From the NCBI RefSeq assembly GCF_030936135.1, contig NC_082598.1:48762347-48826346 (forward strand): a DNA stretch of 64,000 bases, in the 5' to 3' direction. Below, piece after piece: positions 52,430 to 62,674 of the stretch (position 1 is its first letter; every line of letters starts with the position of its first letter). Source of the stretch: Gavia stellata (lineage: Eukaryota > Chordata > Aves > Gaviiformes > Gaviidae). Made by a program: the position numbers and the translations under genes. The notes beneath the pieces are model-generated. The model had not been told where the DNA came from. It ran no database searches and saw nothing but the letters and a program-made list of their open reading frames with translations.

Positions 52430-53140
52430 ATTTGGGCAGAGGCTGGCACGTCTTCATGTGGGAACTGCAGTTACAGACCCAGATAGGCCGATGTCACACA
52501 TTCCTGACGTCTTTCCGATCACTTAGTGGGCTAATTACATCTCAGGTGAACCGCAACCAGAACATCTTAAGTGCCAAAGCACACGCGGTGCAAGCGCAGG
52601 AGCCAAGGCCGACATTAACTGATACCACCCCTCAGCGGGGCCTGAATTCCCCTAAGGTTCCCCTCCTCATTTTTTCCATTTTGACCACAGCACTCTGGAT
52701 TTTAGTAGCCACGGCTGGAAGATGATATTTCTATAGTAAAAGGGGGAGGTTAACAGCACCATAAACTGCCCGTGGCCGGTGACACAAAGCAGAGGGAGGA
52801 ATCCCAAATCGTGCGGGGAGGCGGGCCGCTGAGGCCTTGGGCGGGCCGGGAAGGGACAAAGCTTCCCTGGGAACCCTCAGGAGGTCCTTTTTGAACTAGG
52901 CAGAAGAGAAACGTCCCCCTTAAGGTGGCCGATTAGACGATGTAATGGCAGGGCAAGGTCGCTGACCCCGTCACTGGAAATAATCAGGAGGGGATGTGCA
53001 CTCGGAGCACAGTAGATTGTGCCTGCAAGCTCCCCATCAAGCAGAGGACTGTGCAGGACACCATCACCACCCGGGGGACATCAGTGCCCGGTCTTTCCCT
53101 GGGGTGGGGAAGGCTGATGCCCTAGGAAGGCTCTCCGTGG
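52430..53140. promoter_or_regulatory. Second isolated CpG-rich patch
   Basis: CpG frequency rises over about 700 bases, peaking near 52800-52860 (GTGCGGGGAGGCGGGCCGCT). Motifs include a CRE-like TGACGTC at 52505-52511, GGGCTAATTACATC (homeodomain TAATTA) near 52530, and CCGATTAGACGATG near 52930. No ORF in it has recognisable homology. It sits about 9.5 kb upstream of the SFRP2 ATG. Confidence 0.4.
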
Positions 53141-56100
53141 ATTTGGGGCTATCCCTACCAGCAAGTGACTTTTGTCAGAAAACTGCTGTAAACGTAAGGT
53201 CTCAGCGTGTACAAAAGCTCGAAGCTGGGAGGAGGGAACAGCAGCTGTTTGCATGCTTGACCACGTAAGATGCTCTAACTCTCGAGCTGGCTAATGACCC
53301 GACCCCAGAATTAGTCGCTTTTATTAAAGGCACAGCCCGGCTGACTGTGCAACACAGCACCAGGTGAAATCCAAATGCCCACAGAGGCCTATTGCCCTTA
53401 GGGAAAGAAAGGAAAAAAGACGGAAACACAGGTGACAATACTGTGTTAAAGGGAAACTCTGATCTCACCTAATATTATTGTCCTTAAGGGTTTATTCTGA
53501 TATTTTAAGCATCATTTTCAATACAACTTGTGCCGAACCAGATTTGTTCATCTTTCAGTGTGAACTTTCAAGCTCCAAATGCGTAACTCTATACGTTATT
53601 AAGTAGCAATGGATACATGTCTGTAAACCATGGTACCTTTATTTTCAATGTTTATAGAACTACTCAAAACAACGTCATTTTGCCATTTACTCACAGATGT
53701 AAATATTAATTCTAAGCTGACCCTAACGCTCTCTGCTACAACTTTATTTACAGGGATGAAACAAACCTTGTTTACCCAGAAACCTTATGGGAAAAAAATA
53801 TTACACAAGTAAACTGGAGAAATAAATTCTCATCTTTTTTTCTAAACATGAATCTGAATTTTCCCTGGAGGGTGTCAATCAAGCCAGCTACGTATCAGTT
53901 GGGAATGTGGGTTGCAAGACACTCAATTGCCTCAAAACTAGCAAGGCTTCATCCAGACCAGAAGACCAAGCATCAGCAGCTTGGATGCCAAGGTCAGGTC
54001 TGTTGCCTAGGTCTAATTCACCATCAAGTTTCAGCCTGCAGCACTTCCATATCACATACATAAAAAAACATACAAGAGTATCTGAATAAAGGTCCACAAC
54101 AAAAATGGCAAGCAAGCTTTCTGTCTAGCAAAGCTGCTGTTCTAGCACATCACAATCTCTCAAGAAGGAAAGGCAGGAGAAAAGCACAGCAATCCTTTTT
54201 CCTGTTATCTACAGCACACCTCCCTTGCTGCAGTGTAAATGCCACGCGTGAACAGCCCCGCTAACTCACACAGAAGTGCCCCTTTGGTCAGGAGCAAGAT
54301 TTCTACCTTCGCAAAGCCACGATGAGCTCGGGGGCGGGACAGCAGTCTCTTTTTCTGCAGACAAAGAAGTCAAGCTGGTGCATGGCAATGAATTGCACCC
54401 TTCCTCAGCATGCTGCCACCCTGCTAACCCAAACCCCTTCCCAGCTACCGCCTCAGCCACGCTGGTTCATGGTTCAGCTCTCAAACTATTCGGGCAGAGT
54501 CATCACAGCTCATAGAGTGCTGAGCCCTAGGGCTCAGACCCAAGTGGCCTGCAGAATATAAATGTTAACCACCAGACCGAGCACTACTGGGTAGGGTTGA
54601 AACTTGATTGAACCAAGCCTTGGGTTGGAAAAATCTTGTGAGGAAACCTGCATGTGCTCAGAGGGAGGCTGAGATGGCTTAGTCTCACAGACAACGGAGA
54701 GCTGAGAATATTGAAAATAATAGAAACAAAATTATAAGTAAAGGTATGTAAAAAGCCAAAGTAATAAAGAAATGTACCAGGTGGTTCTAAAACTTACCTC
54801 TGCCTATGTTACGTGTAAACATTTGCATGCACTGAGAAAGAAAAAGTACACATGGGGAAGAAAACCGTGTTTAAAATGTATTTCAGACAGGGGATTCTTT
54901 ACGAGGCTCTCCAGGTTTACTTCTGTGTGTCAAGTTCAGCAAGGTAAAACTGTAAATCTCTAGTTTGAAAGTAGAGGAAGGAAAAAATGGGAGATGATGA
55001 CCAAAAGTTTGAATATATTGCTTGCTGATGAATACATGTTAAGCGACTGTTGTTGCTGCTTTTTTCAGTTATTTCTGAACTTCCTGAAAACTGCAGATGT
55101 AATACCATCGTAAGCCACGTCACCCAAACTGCTTCTCAGTCAGCTTCTTCAGAACTGGCCTCAAACATCTGGATGCTTTTAATATTTGGAAATACCAACT
55201 TTATAGTCTGCATATATATTTTAATTACTGACTATGTGCCTACCAGTTTGATTATTTAAATCACTTTGTAATTTAACTCCAATCCAATACAGAGACTAAT
55301 TTCTTGATTTGATCATGATGTCAGATTGATCTGGTTGTTTCATTGCTTTATTTTAAATCAGGTTTAATAAAGTTTTAAATAGCATAGCTTTGGGCAACAA
55401 GTTCTCTTGATTTTACTTTTTTAAAAATGTTTTACCACAAATTGTTATTTAAAAATAATTTCTCTCGACAAGTAGCATGTGTCCAAACCTTGGGGCCATT
55501 AAACTAGCTGTCTACCTGCAAACCTGACCATTCCCCTAAAAGTAGCAATTGGTTCTAAAAAGGAGTTTCTATACCTGCCTCTCTTTCACACACATTATAG
55601 CCGTTTTCTCTGTTAAGCCCCACAGCAGCAGAGAGGTGGCTATTTTTTGCCCACACATCGGCAGAATTACGTGACCCCATAGATGTAGACCCATGCCAAA
55701 GCTCACCACACATCCACGGCTTTGGCCACTCATCGGGGGAAGTGCTACAGCAGCCTTGGATGCAAATGGCTGAAGGCTGCCTAAGTCCTCATTTGGGGAG
55801 CAGAATTTGGAGCTAGACCCCTCATGACCGGCAACAACCACAAAACTCTTGCTGTGGCCAACGATGGCAGTATTCCTGCCCCGCACCGCCCTGCCCACGC
55901 AGAGGCAGCAATTCTCCTGTATTCCCTTCTGCAGTACCTGTGCCCTACTCTGAGCCCAAACCCCTCAGCATAAGCACCCTGTCTTTCTGTATGGCTCACA
56001 CAACAGGGCCCCGCTCTCTGCTCAAGGTGCTAGCAAATAGCAGCTAGGGGGAAGAAAGGAAAGATATTACATTTTAGCTTTTTAAATAAAACACACTAGG

Positions 56101-57842
56101 AACACCAGGTACCATGCCATTGTAGTCCTCTAGGGCATGGTCTCTGCTATCTTTAATTGTCATCCAGCACTTAGATTAGATAGATAATAAAGGGAGCGGC
56201 AATCACAAACAGACATTCTGCATGAGAAAAATGCTCACCATGACAAAAACTGTAGCCAGATATAGATGTACGTCAGGTAAATTTGAAGGATCATAACTTG
56301 CTAAAGCACTAGCATGCAAATAAATCTAGATTTATATACATGTATATGTGTGTGTGTATAATACAGCATCCAAGCACCTATATTTACCACTTAATATGAA
56401 CTGAGGAAAATACAATGCAACATTAAAAAGCAGAGGAATAATATTTAATAATGTTCCTATGGAAAACATTCCAAATTTGAAAAACTTGCCTGAAAGTTTT
56501 AAGATACTAAATGCAGGGAAACTATTGAGGGAATGACCACTAAAATAAAAATAAAAAACCCTAGGAAACTCCTGGTGACTCTGTTTTGTTTCCATTTGAA
56601 AGTAATCATCCCCAGTTTGATCCTTCCCCTTTGTGACATCAAACCCTGATTAAAGGTGGTCTAGAGTTTCAGTCCCCAAACGCAGCATTTCTGGAGAAGA
56701 ATGGCAGCGAGTAGAAATACGGCGCGTTGGAAGATCGATACCCCTTGTCACCAGGCAAAGAAAAAACCGACATGGTGTGCTCAAGCGCCACCAAGAGGCT
56801 CTTCTTCCATAGCCCAGAGATGATTTTTTCCCCCTGCACAGCACCCTGTGCTGCTCGGGCACACGCTCAGCACCCCGCGAGCATGAGCCGCTTGCTCGCA
56901 CCAGGCGTTTCAGGGAGCATTGCAAAGGGAAAGCAAAAAAGGAGAAATTATTTTTTAGGGTTCCTTTCAGAACAGGGAGGGGGGAGGAAGATATATCTAC
57001 AGCACATGCAGTTTTTGACAACAGAGCTTTTAAATGTTGTGGTAACAGAAAACAAGACCACTGCCCAGTCCCAGATCTGGAAAATGTTAAATTCCACCTT
57101 ATCAGCCACTGAAACAGGCAGGAGGGATCTGTTGCTGAGCTGCCTCCCATCAAAACCTGTGCAATCCTATTTTTTTTCCTATCAAATGCAATTGTGAGAT
57201 TCAAATAGTCATAATATTTTGGTAGTGTGATGCTGGAGCCCAATTTTAAAGGTAAGCAGACATTTTCATCAGATTTTTTTCATCATGGGGAGAAAGCCAG
57301 TTTTGTCCTCACCACTGCCATTTTATGGGCTGAAAAGAATGAGCTAAAAAGCCACAGCTTTCTCATTCCTCTACAGTAGTACTAACCAAAGGGTAATTCC
57401 TCAAGCCCCAAGTTTATGCTGACAGAGCCCCCGAGGTCAGCATCTCCCTAACCTGCTTGGCCTGGCTACACCCACCAGTGAGTGGCCAGTGGGGCTGGAC
57501 CCCCTTCAGGGGTGAAAGCAGAATCTAGCCACTTGGGAAAGGCGGGTGCTTCGTGCTGGGTAAGGCTTGGCTGCCCTCCACGGGTGCGTGCCTCCCTCTG
57601 AAAATCACTTCTCTCAGTGTGGCTGATAACCCATCCTGGTCTTCCCACTTTCCACAGTGGGAAACCAACCTGCGGGTGCCCAGGGGCTGAAAGCTCAGAG
57701 TTTTCTCCAGGAAGGGAAGGGTGGTTGCGACACAGCCTTGAATAGAGCCTCCCAGGTCCCAGGCAAGCATGCAGGCACCCTAGTGAGGGCTCGGCTGGTT
57801 AAGGCTGCAAAACACCTAGCTGAACTCTGAACTTGGAGCATG
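53141..57842. other. Intergenic DNA, no gene seen
   Basis: A slight CpG rise at 56690-56900 coincides with a 197-codon minus-strand frame (56650-57243) and a 156-codon plus-strand frame over the same bases. Neither has recognisable domains. A short TG run lies near 56345-56358. Confidence 0.6.
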
Positions 57843-57900
57843 GGTCGAACTAGATGATCTCCTGAGGTCCCCTCCAGCCACAGTTATCCGACGATTCTGC
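57843..57900 (+). mobile_element. CR1 LINE 3'-end fragment
   Basis: The segment reads GAACTAGATGATCTCCTGAG, then GTCCCCTCCAGCC, then a GATTCTGC-like end. This is the last roughly 60 bases of an avian CR1 in forward orientation. CR1 copies are usually 5'-truncated, and this is an extreme case. Several substitutions show that it is old. Confidence 0.75.
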
Positions 57901-58479
57901 AGTCGAAAAGCATGATGCTGCCTGCAGGTTGGCAATAAAGGAATATGGGGCTCAGGCTGGGGAAGCCGTCAGTGGTGGTGGCTTTCACCTCAAGTTCATC
58001 ACATCAGCAAAGCACCTCAATTAGTCAGAGTCTGGGCAGGTGAGGTGCAAAGAGGCCCCCACATACAGTAGCCCCACATAGCCAGGTAAGGGACTAAGTG
58101 ATCTCAAGGCAGTGGATTTGGAAAAATATGCAACAGACAGATTAACAAATTGATAGTATTTATTGCTGCCTGCACTGAAGCAAGTCTTGCCCACCCTTTA
58201 GCAGACAGGCAAGTGTCAATGTATTTTCCCTTTGCTACTTCTCAGCTTCCAGGACTGGCCAGGAAAATGTACAGAAGACCTGAGTTCACACTAAGGCTTG
58301 AGAGCAAGAGGAAGTGGCACCATGGTTTTAACATAGATGGCAGAGACCAGGCACGCTCTTTAGAACGCAATGGTACTCTTAACTCCCTGCAGGCACCAAG
58401 GACTCGAATCATTTTCCCCACAGTTCCTTCATTTTCACCCCCATCCATCAGGTAGCATTTACTGAGGGATTTGTTGTTT

Positions 58480-58522
58480 GGGGTTTTTTTTGGGGGGGAG
58501 GGGGAGAGGACTGGGGTTGGGG
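58480..58522 (+). other. G-quadruplex-type G-rich tract
   Basis: Five runs of four or more G residues occur within 43 bases on the + strand, separated by loops of one to eight bases (an eight-T loop, a single A, an eight-base loop and TT). This fits the usual quadruplex pattern. It lies about 3.7 kb upstream of the SFRP2 ATG and just outside the upstream CpG island. Confidence 0.5.
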
Positions 58523-58839
58523 TCTTTTTTTTCCAGACAGCTCATTCTCTCACCTAACTCCCAAGATTTAAGGTGATTTAAGCACTTCAGGATTAAAGGT
58601 ATTTTAACAGCTTATATTGCTTTAAGCATCTAAGGTGGCCACTTTCAGGGGTTTAAAGCAGCTTAACTGTCCGTACCACTTGACGAATTTACGGGACCTG
58701 AAAAGCCTACACTCCCTTTAAAAAAAAAAAGATGTACCTTAAAACATCATTGTCTTTGAAGAGTGCGGTCCTGCTTGGCTCCCCCCAGGTCAGACCAGGC
58801 GGCTCAGGGCTTTACCCGGGAGGGTGCCCAACCCCTCCA

Positions 58840-59560
58840 GCCCCCCGCCTTTCCTGGGGAGAGAGGGGGGGTGTCTCTTAGCGCCCTTACCTGGCGGCTG
58901 CAAGCTCCGGGGAGAGCGGCCCCCCCCCCCGCAGGCGCCGTCCCTGCTCCCCGGCCCCCGGCCCTGCCTTCCCGGGCCGCTTCAGGCCGGAGCGCCGGCC
59001 CGCCTGGGGCAGCCGCGCCTACGCTTGAAGGGCCGGGGCGGGCCGGGGGCTTACACCGCCAATGGCCGTGAAGAGCTCATTAGTCTCATTCCCAATTAAG
59101 CGTGAAACAGCGGCTGTTTATTAGCCTGAGCGCGTGCAGCGGGACACCCCCGCTCCCCCGGACCGACCTCGGTCCCGGCCCCGCCGGGGAGACGCCCCGC
59201 CGGGAATGCTCCCGGGCCGCGCAAGTGCCCCCCAGGCCCCGACGTGTGCCGTGGCAGTCGGGGAAAGCAACCGCACCCGGGGCAGCCCGAAACACAACCC
59301 TGCTCCCCAAGGGCTGCCCAGACCCGCCTTTCAGAGCCAGCCCCATCCCTCCCAAAAGGCGATGCAAGCGAAGCAGGGCCGGCCCAGGAGGGCAGGGCTG
59401 CAAGGTCTCCCCACCCTCAGCAGTCACCCAAGACCGCAGGCACCCCCGACATCCCACATGGAGACGGCCCCTCGAGTGTCTCCTCCTCCACCCCCGATAC
59501 CCCTTGAACACACTGGCACAGACACCCAAAGCTGCTCTTCCTACTTAGGCTTTGCTGGAC
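58840..59560. promoter_or_regulatory. CpG island 3 kb upstream of SFRP2 with embedded homeodomain motifs
   Basis: This block is very GC-rich with dense CpG (SP1-like GGGGCGGG at 59034-59041, C-run at 58919-58930), separated from the SFRP2 promoter island by about 1.7 kb of AT-rich DNA. Inside it sits an island of different composition at about 59050-59130. That stretch holds a CCAAT box (59059-59063), a CATTAG, a CCAATTAAG (CAATTA core at 59093-59098) and a TTTATTAG (59117-59124). AT-rich homeodomain motifs inside a CpG island are typical of developmental enhancers or alternative promoters. ORFs of up to 180 codons cross it on both strands, but they look like products of GC richness. It could be an alternative SFRP2 promoter, an antisense lncRNA promoter or a poised enhancer. 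Confidence 0.5.
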
Positions 59561-59829
59561 TTGCAGCATTTAGCATGAAAATCACCCGGACCCTGCGAAT
59601 GCAGCAGGTTCCCCAGCCGCAGCAGCCACTCCACGCAGCTCACACCCAGCCCGCGTTGGTGTACGGGCCCTGCTAAACCACGACTGCAAACGGCATTCAG
59701 GTCCGCAGGTCAGGAAAGCCGTACCCGAGTTTACAGCAAGGAACGCCAACGGCAGCCTCGCGCTCCGGCGCTTTCCCCTGCGAGGGATCAGAGCGAGGGC
59801 CGTCGTGATTGCTTGGGGCTGCAGTCTTG

Positions 59830-60020
59830 GGCTGGTTTTGTTTACATGATCTCAGATAGTTTCAAATATATAGTAAGTGAATTTGCCAAGGGTGATTAAA
59901 AATGGAAATAGTAAGGTCTCATAAAGCTTCATTTCTAATCGAAGCTTAATACAGGAAAAACTCTGTTTTTCCTCCTTATTTCCTGCGGGCTGGAAACAAA
60001 CAAGCAAACATTTCTGGTAA
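59830..60020. promoter_or_regulatory. Candidate conserved noncoding element
   Basis: Immediately right of the upstream CpG island, the sequence switches to AT-rich and is packed with factor-type motifs. These include a forkhead-like TGTTTAC near 59838, a GATTAAAA near 59896, and a 7-bp inverted repeat AAGCTTC / GAAGCTT near 59925-59948. No repeat family is recognisable. This look is common in conserved elements near developmental genes, but conservation itself cannot be seen from one sequence. Confidence 0.25.
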
Positions 60021-61299
60021 AAAAAAATAGCAGATTTCTGTCAGAAATGTCTCATCCTCCACCACAGAAAATGGTTATTATCTCTAGTCTAAACAGAGTC
60101 TGTTCAGATTCGGGTCCCAGCCGGCTGGGTCTATGGAAAGCAGTGTGCAGGACTACTGGGAATTTATGGAGCAGGCAAATTGTCTTCCGATCATGCTGAG
60201 ATCCACCTGAAGGGGTGACAATGACTCCAAAAAATGAGAAGCAGTGAAAAAAGGAGAGAGAAAAACCACAAACTTGTCCATTTTACAAAGACCTGGTGAA
60301 TAGCCCAACCAATGAGGGTAAGAGCAAACGTGCTGGTAGGTCTCCTTCCACTGAAGAGGAGTTTGGGGACAGAGGCCAGTAGGACCACCACCGGCAGCTG
60401 GAAGCGACATCTCCTGCAAGTGGCAACAGCTACAGCCTCTGGCAATCCTCAGGACTTGGCAAAACGGGCTTAAAATGGGCACCATAAGTCATCGGTGGGG
60501 CTCAGTGCCATGGAAGCTGACTGAGGCCAAGAGCTTACAGATTTATTGTTTAAAGGAATGAGTTGGACACAGATAATAAATGGCAAGAATATGTGGAGCT
60601 GTAAGAAATAAACTACTTTTAAGCCCTTCCACAAGTGATACTAGACATTCAGGACATTTATTTTCCAGGTATAAAACCACTTTAAGTAAGAGAGAAGCTG
60701 GCCTACACGGAGATTACATCCGTGAGCATGGCTGGCTGGAAAGGATCTTGAAACCTCCTCTGAAGGAGCTGGCACTGGCTTTGTGCATGACAACAGCCTG
60801 CCTGGGGCAGCACTGCGGCCACGGCAGCCCCTTGCCTTCCCCGGGGAAGATGCTGCAGGTCCCATCTCTTTCCTATGCCACAAGCAGTGACCCAGACCTC
60901 CGTGAAGCCCAGTCTGGACACTGGACATCCAGGGATCCTGCAATTTACGGAAGTCATCATGGCTAAAGGTAGCTTCCCATAAAACATCTCTATAAGGAGA
61001 TATATTCAGTAGCTGATTAATGAATGTGGTTTACCACAAAATGATACTACACAGGCCTACTCTTTTCCATAATAATCCCATAAATAATATTACTAAAAAT
61101 CCAAGAAATATCCAAATTGCTCTGAAGCTGCGTTGTGATCCCAGTGCCTTGCCTGTTGTCTTCCCCTTTGTGATACATCAACACAAACATAATTCTTTAA
61201 GGGAGTTTCTAGGTGAAGACAGGAGCGAAGGGAAAGGGACGTGCCTACGCTGCGCAGAGCCAGGCCCAAGCTTTCAGCCTCAGAAAAACGTGCCAGGTG
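60021..61299. other. SFRP2 upstream flank, no gene seen
   Basis: Mixed-composition DNA between the two CpG islands. Only the palindromic RUNX-type site at 61025-61038 stands out. Frames of about 100-130 codons near 60580-60990 are open on both strands and have no homology. Confidence 0.6.
61025..61038. promoter_or_regulatory. Palindromic RUNX-type site
   Basis: TGTGGT and its exact reverse complement ACCACA face each other across two T residues, giving two overlapping RUNX consensus half-sites (TGTGGT) on opposite strands. It lies in AT-rich DNA 1.14 kb upstream of the SFRP2 ATG. The motif is certain; binding is inferred. Confidence 0.35.
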
Positions 61300-61925
61300 A
61301 TGGCATTTCAAACACACTTGGATGCTCCCATCCCGGGAAAACCCCCTTTGGCGGTCGGGGGCCATCCGGGGGCTGTAGGGCCGGGGTCCACTGCAGCCCC
61401 CCCGGTCCTCGCAGGGGACAGCCAGGACCAGGAGGGGCTGGGGGGGCAGCAGGAGGGCCCGGCAGGGCAGCCCCCGGCGGCTGGGCGCTGCCGAGCTGGG
61501 GGAGCCGGCAGCCCCCAGCCGCTGCCTGCGGCTCCAGGGCCGGGCCGAGCCCTGCCAGCACCGCGGGGAGGGGGCGGAGGTGCCAGACGCCCCCCGGGGG
61601 CCGAGGGAGCAGACAGCCTCGCCCCTGCTTGGGGAATCGGCCCGGCCACATCACGCATCCGCTGGCGGGGAAGCGCCAAACGTAGGCAAGGGGGGCCGGG
61701 GGGAGAGGGGGGTCCCGCCGCTTCGCAGTAACTGCAAAGCTCACCTCCAGCTACCCGCGGCCTGAGAGCGGCCCCTCTCCCCCTGCCCGGCCGAGGAGCT
61801 CCTCGGGCTTTCGTGGCTCTTTGTTCGCGGGGATCCTTCCCCGTGCTCGCACGGTAACGTTTCTTGCAAGGATTTCCTGCCAAAAGACAATCCCCCTGAG
61901 CAAAAGCAGACCGAGAAAGTAGTGA

Positions 61926-62181
61926 CCAATCCTTTCTGGATGGCTGTCACCAGGCTCCTCCCAGCCCCCGCTCCCCCTGCCATTTGCATACAAAAAAATC
62001 CAGAAAACTCCCGTTTGCCCCCGCATCTCGCTCAGACCCTCCGTCCCCGTTTGGCAGGCAGGAGCCCGGGCTGGGGGACGCTGCCTGCGGCTGAGGGCAG
62101 CGGCGCGCCGCCCGCTCCGCGCCCCGCCACCCCGGCCCCCCAAGCCTTTCGCCAGCCCCCCCCTCCCCTCCGCACCCCAAA
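61926..62181 (+). promoter_or_regulatory. SFRP2: SFRP2 core promoter and 5' untranslated region
   Basis: Three promoter-type motifs stand in order just upstream of the GC-rich leader: a CCAAT box at 61926-61930, a perfect octamer ATTTGCAT at 61982-61989, and an A-rich TATA-like stretch (CATACAAAAAAAT) at about 61987-61999. If the A-rich stretch acts as the TATA element, transcription would start around 62020-62035 and the leader would be about 150 bases long. No ATG occurs between 62010 and the start codon, so the leader has no upstream ORF. The motifs are read directly from the sequence; the start site is inferred and could be tested with CAGE or RNA-seq 5' ends. Confidence 0.55.
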
Positions 62182-62674
62182 ATGCAGCGCCGCCTCTGCG
62201 CCCTGCTCCTGCTGGCGTCCCAGTGCATGGGCTCGGCCGCCGGGCTCTTCCCCTTCGGGGAGCCCGACTTCTCCTACAAGCGCTCCAACTGCAAGCCCAT
62301 CCCGGCCCCGATGCTGCTGTGCCGGGGCATCGAGTACCAGAGCATGCGGCTGCCCAACCTGCTGGGGCATGAGACGGTGCAGGAGGTGCTGGAGCAGGCC
62401 TCCACCTGGATCCCGCTGGTGCAGAAGCAGTGCCACCCCGACACCAGGAAGTTCCTCTGCTCCCTCTTCGCCCCCGTCTGCATTGACGACCTGGACGAGA
62501 TCATCCAGCCCTGCCACTCGCTCTGCGAGGAGGTGAAGGAGAGCTGCGCCCCGGTGATGTCCGCCTTCGGCTTCCCCTGGCCCGACATGCTGGACTGCAG
62601 CCGCTTCCCCAAGGACAACGACCTCTGCATCCCGCTGGCCAGCAGCGACCACATCCTCCCGGTCACCAGGGAAG
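62182..62674 (+). CDS. SFRP2: SFRP2 exon 1 coding part: signal peptide and frizzled domain
   Basis: Secreted frizzled-related protein 2 is an extracellular Wnt-pathway modulator. Its frizzled-type cysteine-rich domain (CRD) resembles the Wnt-binding domain of Frizzled receptors. Seen here: an ATG at 62182 in good context (A at -3), a hydrophobic signal peptide at about residues 1-20 (LCALLLLA core), then the SFRP2 hallmark FSYKRSNCKPIP at residues 30-41. All ten CRD cysteines are present (37, 47, 84, 93, 100, 111, 115, 122, 139, 149), with the family strings MRLPNLLGHET, FLCSLFAPVC and SAFGFPWPDML. The exon ends at 62674 with one base of a split codon, followed by a GTAAGA donor. The length of 164 codons plus one base matches a junction just before the APKVC segment, as in mammalian SFRP2. 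The best alternatives, SFRP1 and SFRP5, lack this match. Gene identity is close to certain; the exact signal cleavage site is inferred. Confidence 0.97.

Noticed and set aside
56650..57243. 197-codon minus-strand ORF, with a 156-codon ORF opposite
   Set aside because: Both strands are open over the same bases, no domain or signal is recognisable, and no splice or promoter context supports a gene. This looks like chance in a mildly CpG-rich patch.
59086..59676. Frames of 147-180 codons in the upstream CpG island
   Set aside because: Stops are rare in GC-rich DNA, the translations are Pro/Arg/Gly-rich without domains, and several frames overlap on both strands.
1..61000. tRNA, snRNA, miRNA, CRISPR or viral genes
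   Set aside because: I looked for typical motifs, hairpin-plus-box patterns and repeat-spacer arrays and saw none I could support by eye. A covariance-model scan would be needed to exclude small RNAs.
61922..62536. 204-codon plus-strand frame and 206-codon minus-strand frame over SFRP2 exon 1
   Set aside because: They are shadows of the SFRP2 reading frame in GC-rich DNA; the long Pro/Ser/Arg runs are artefacts.
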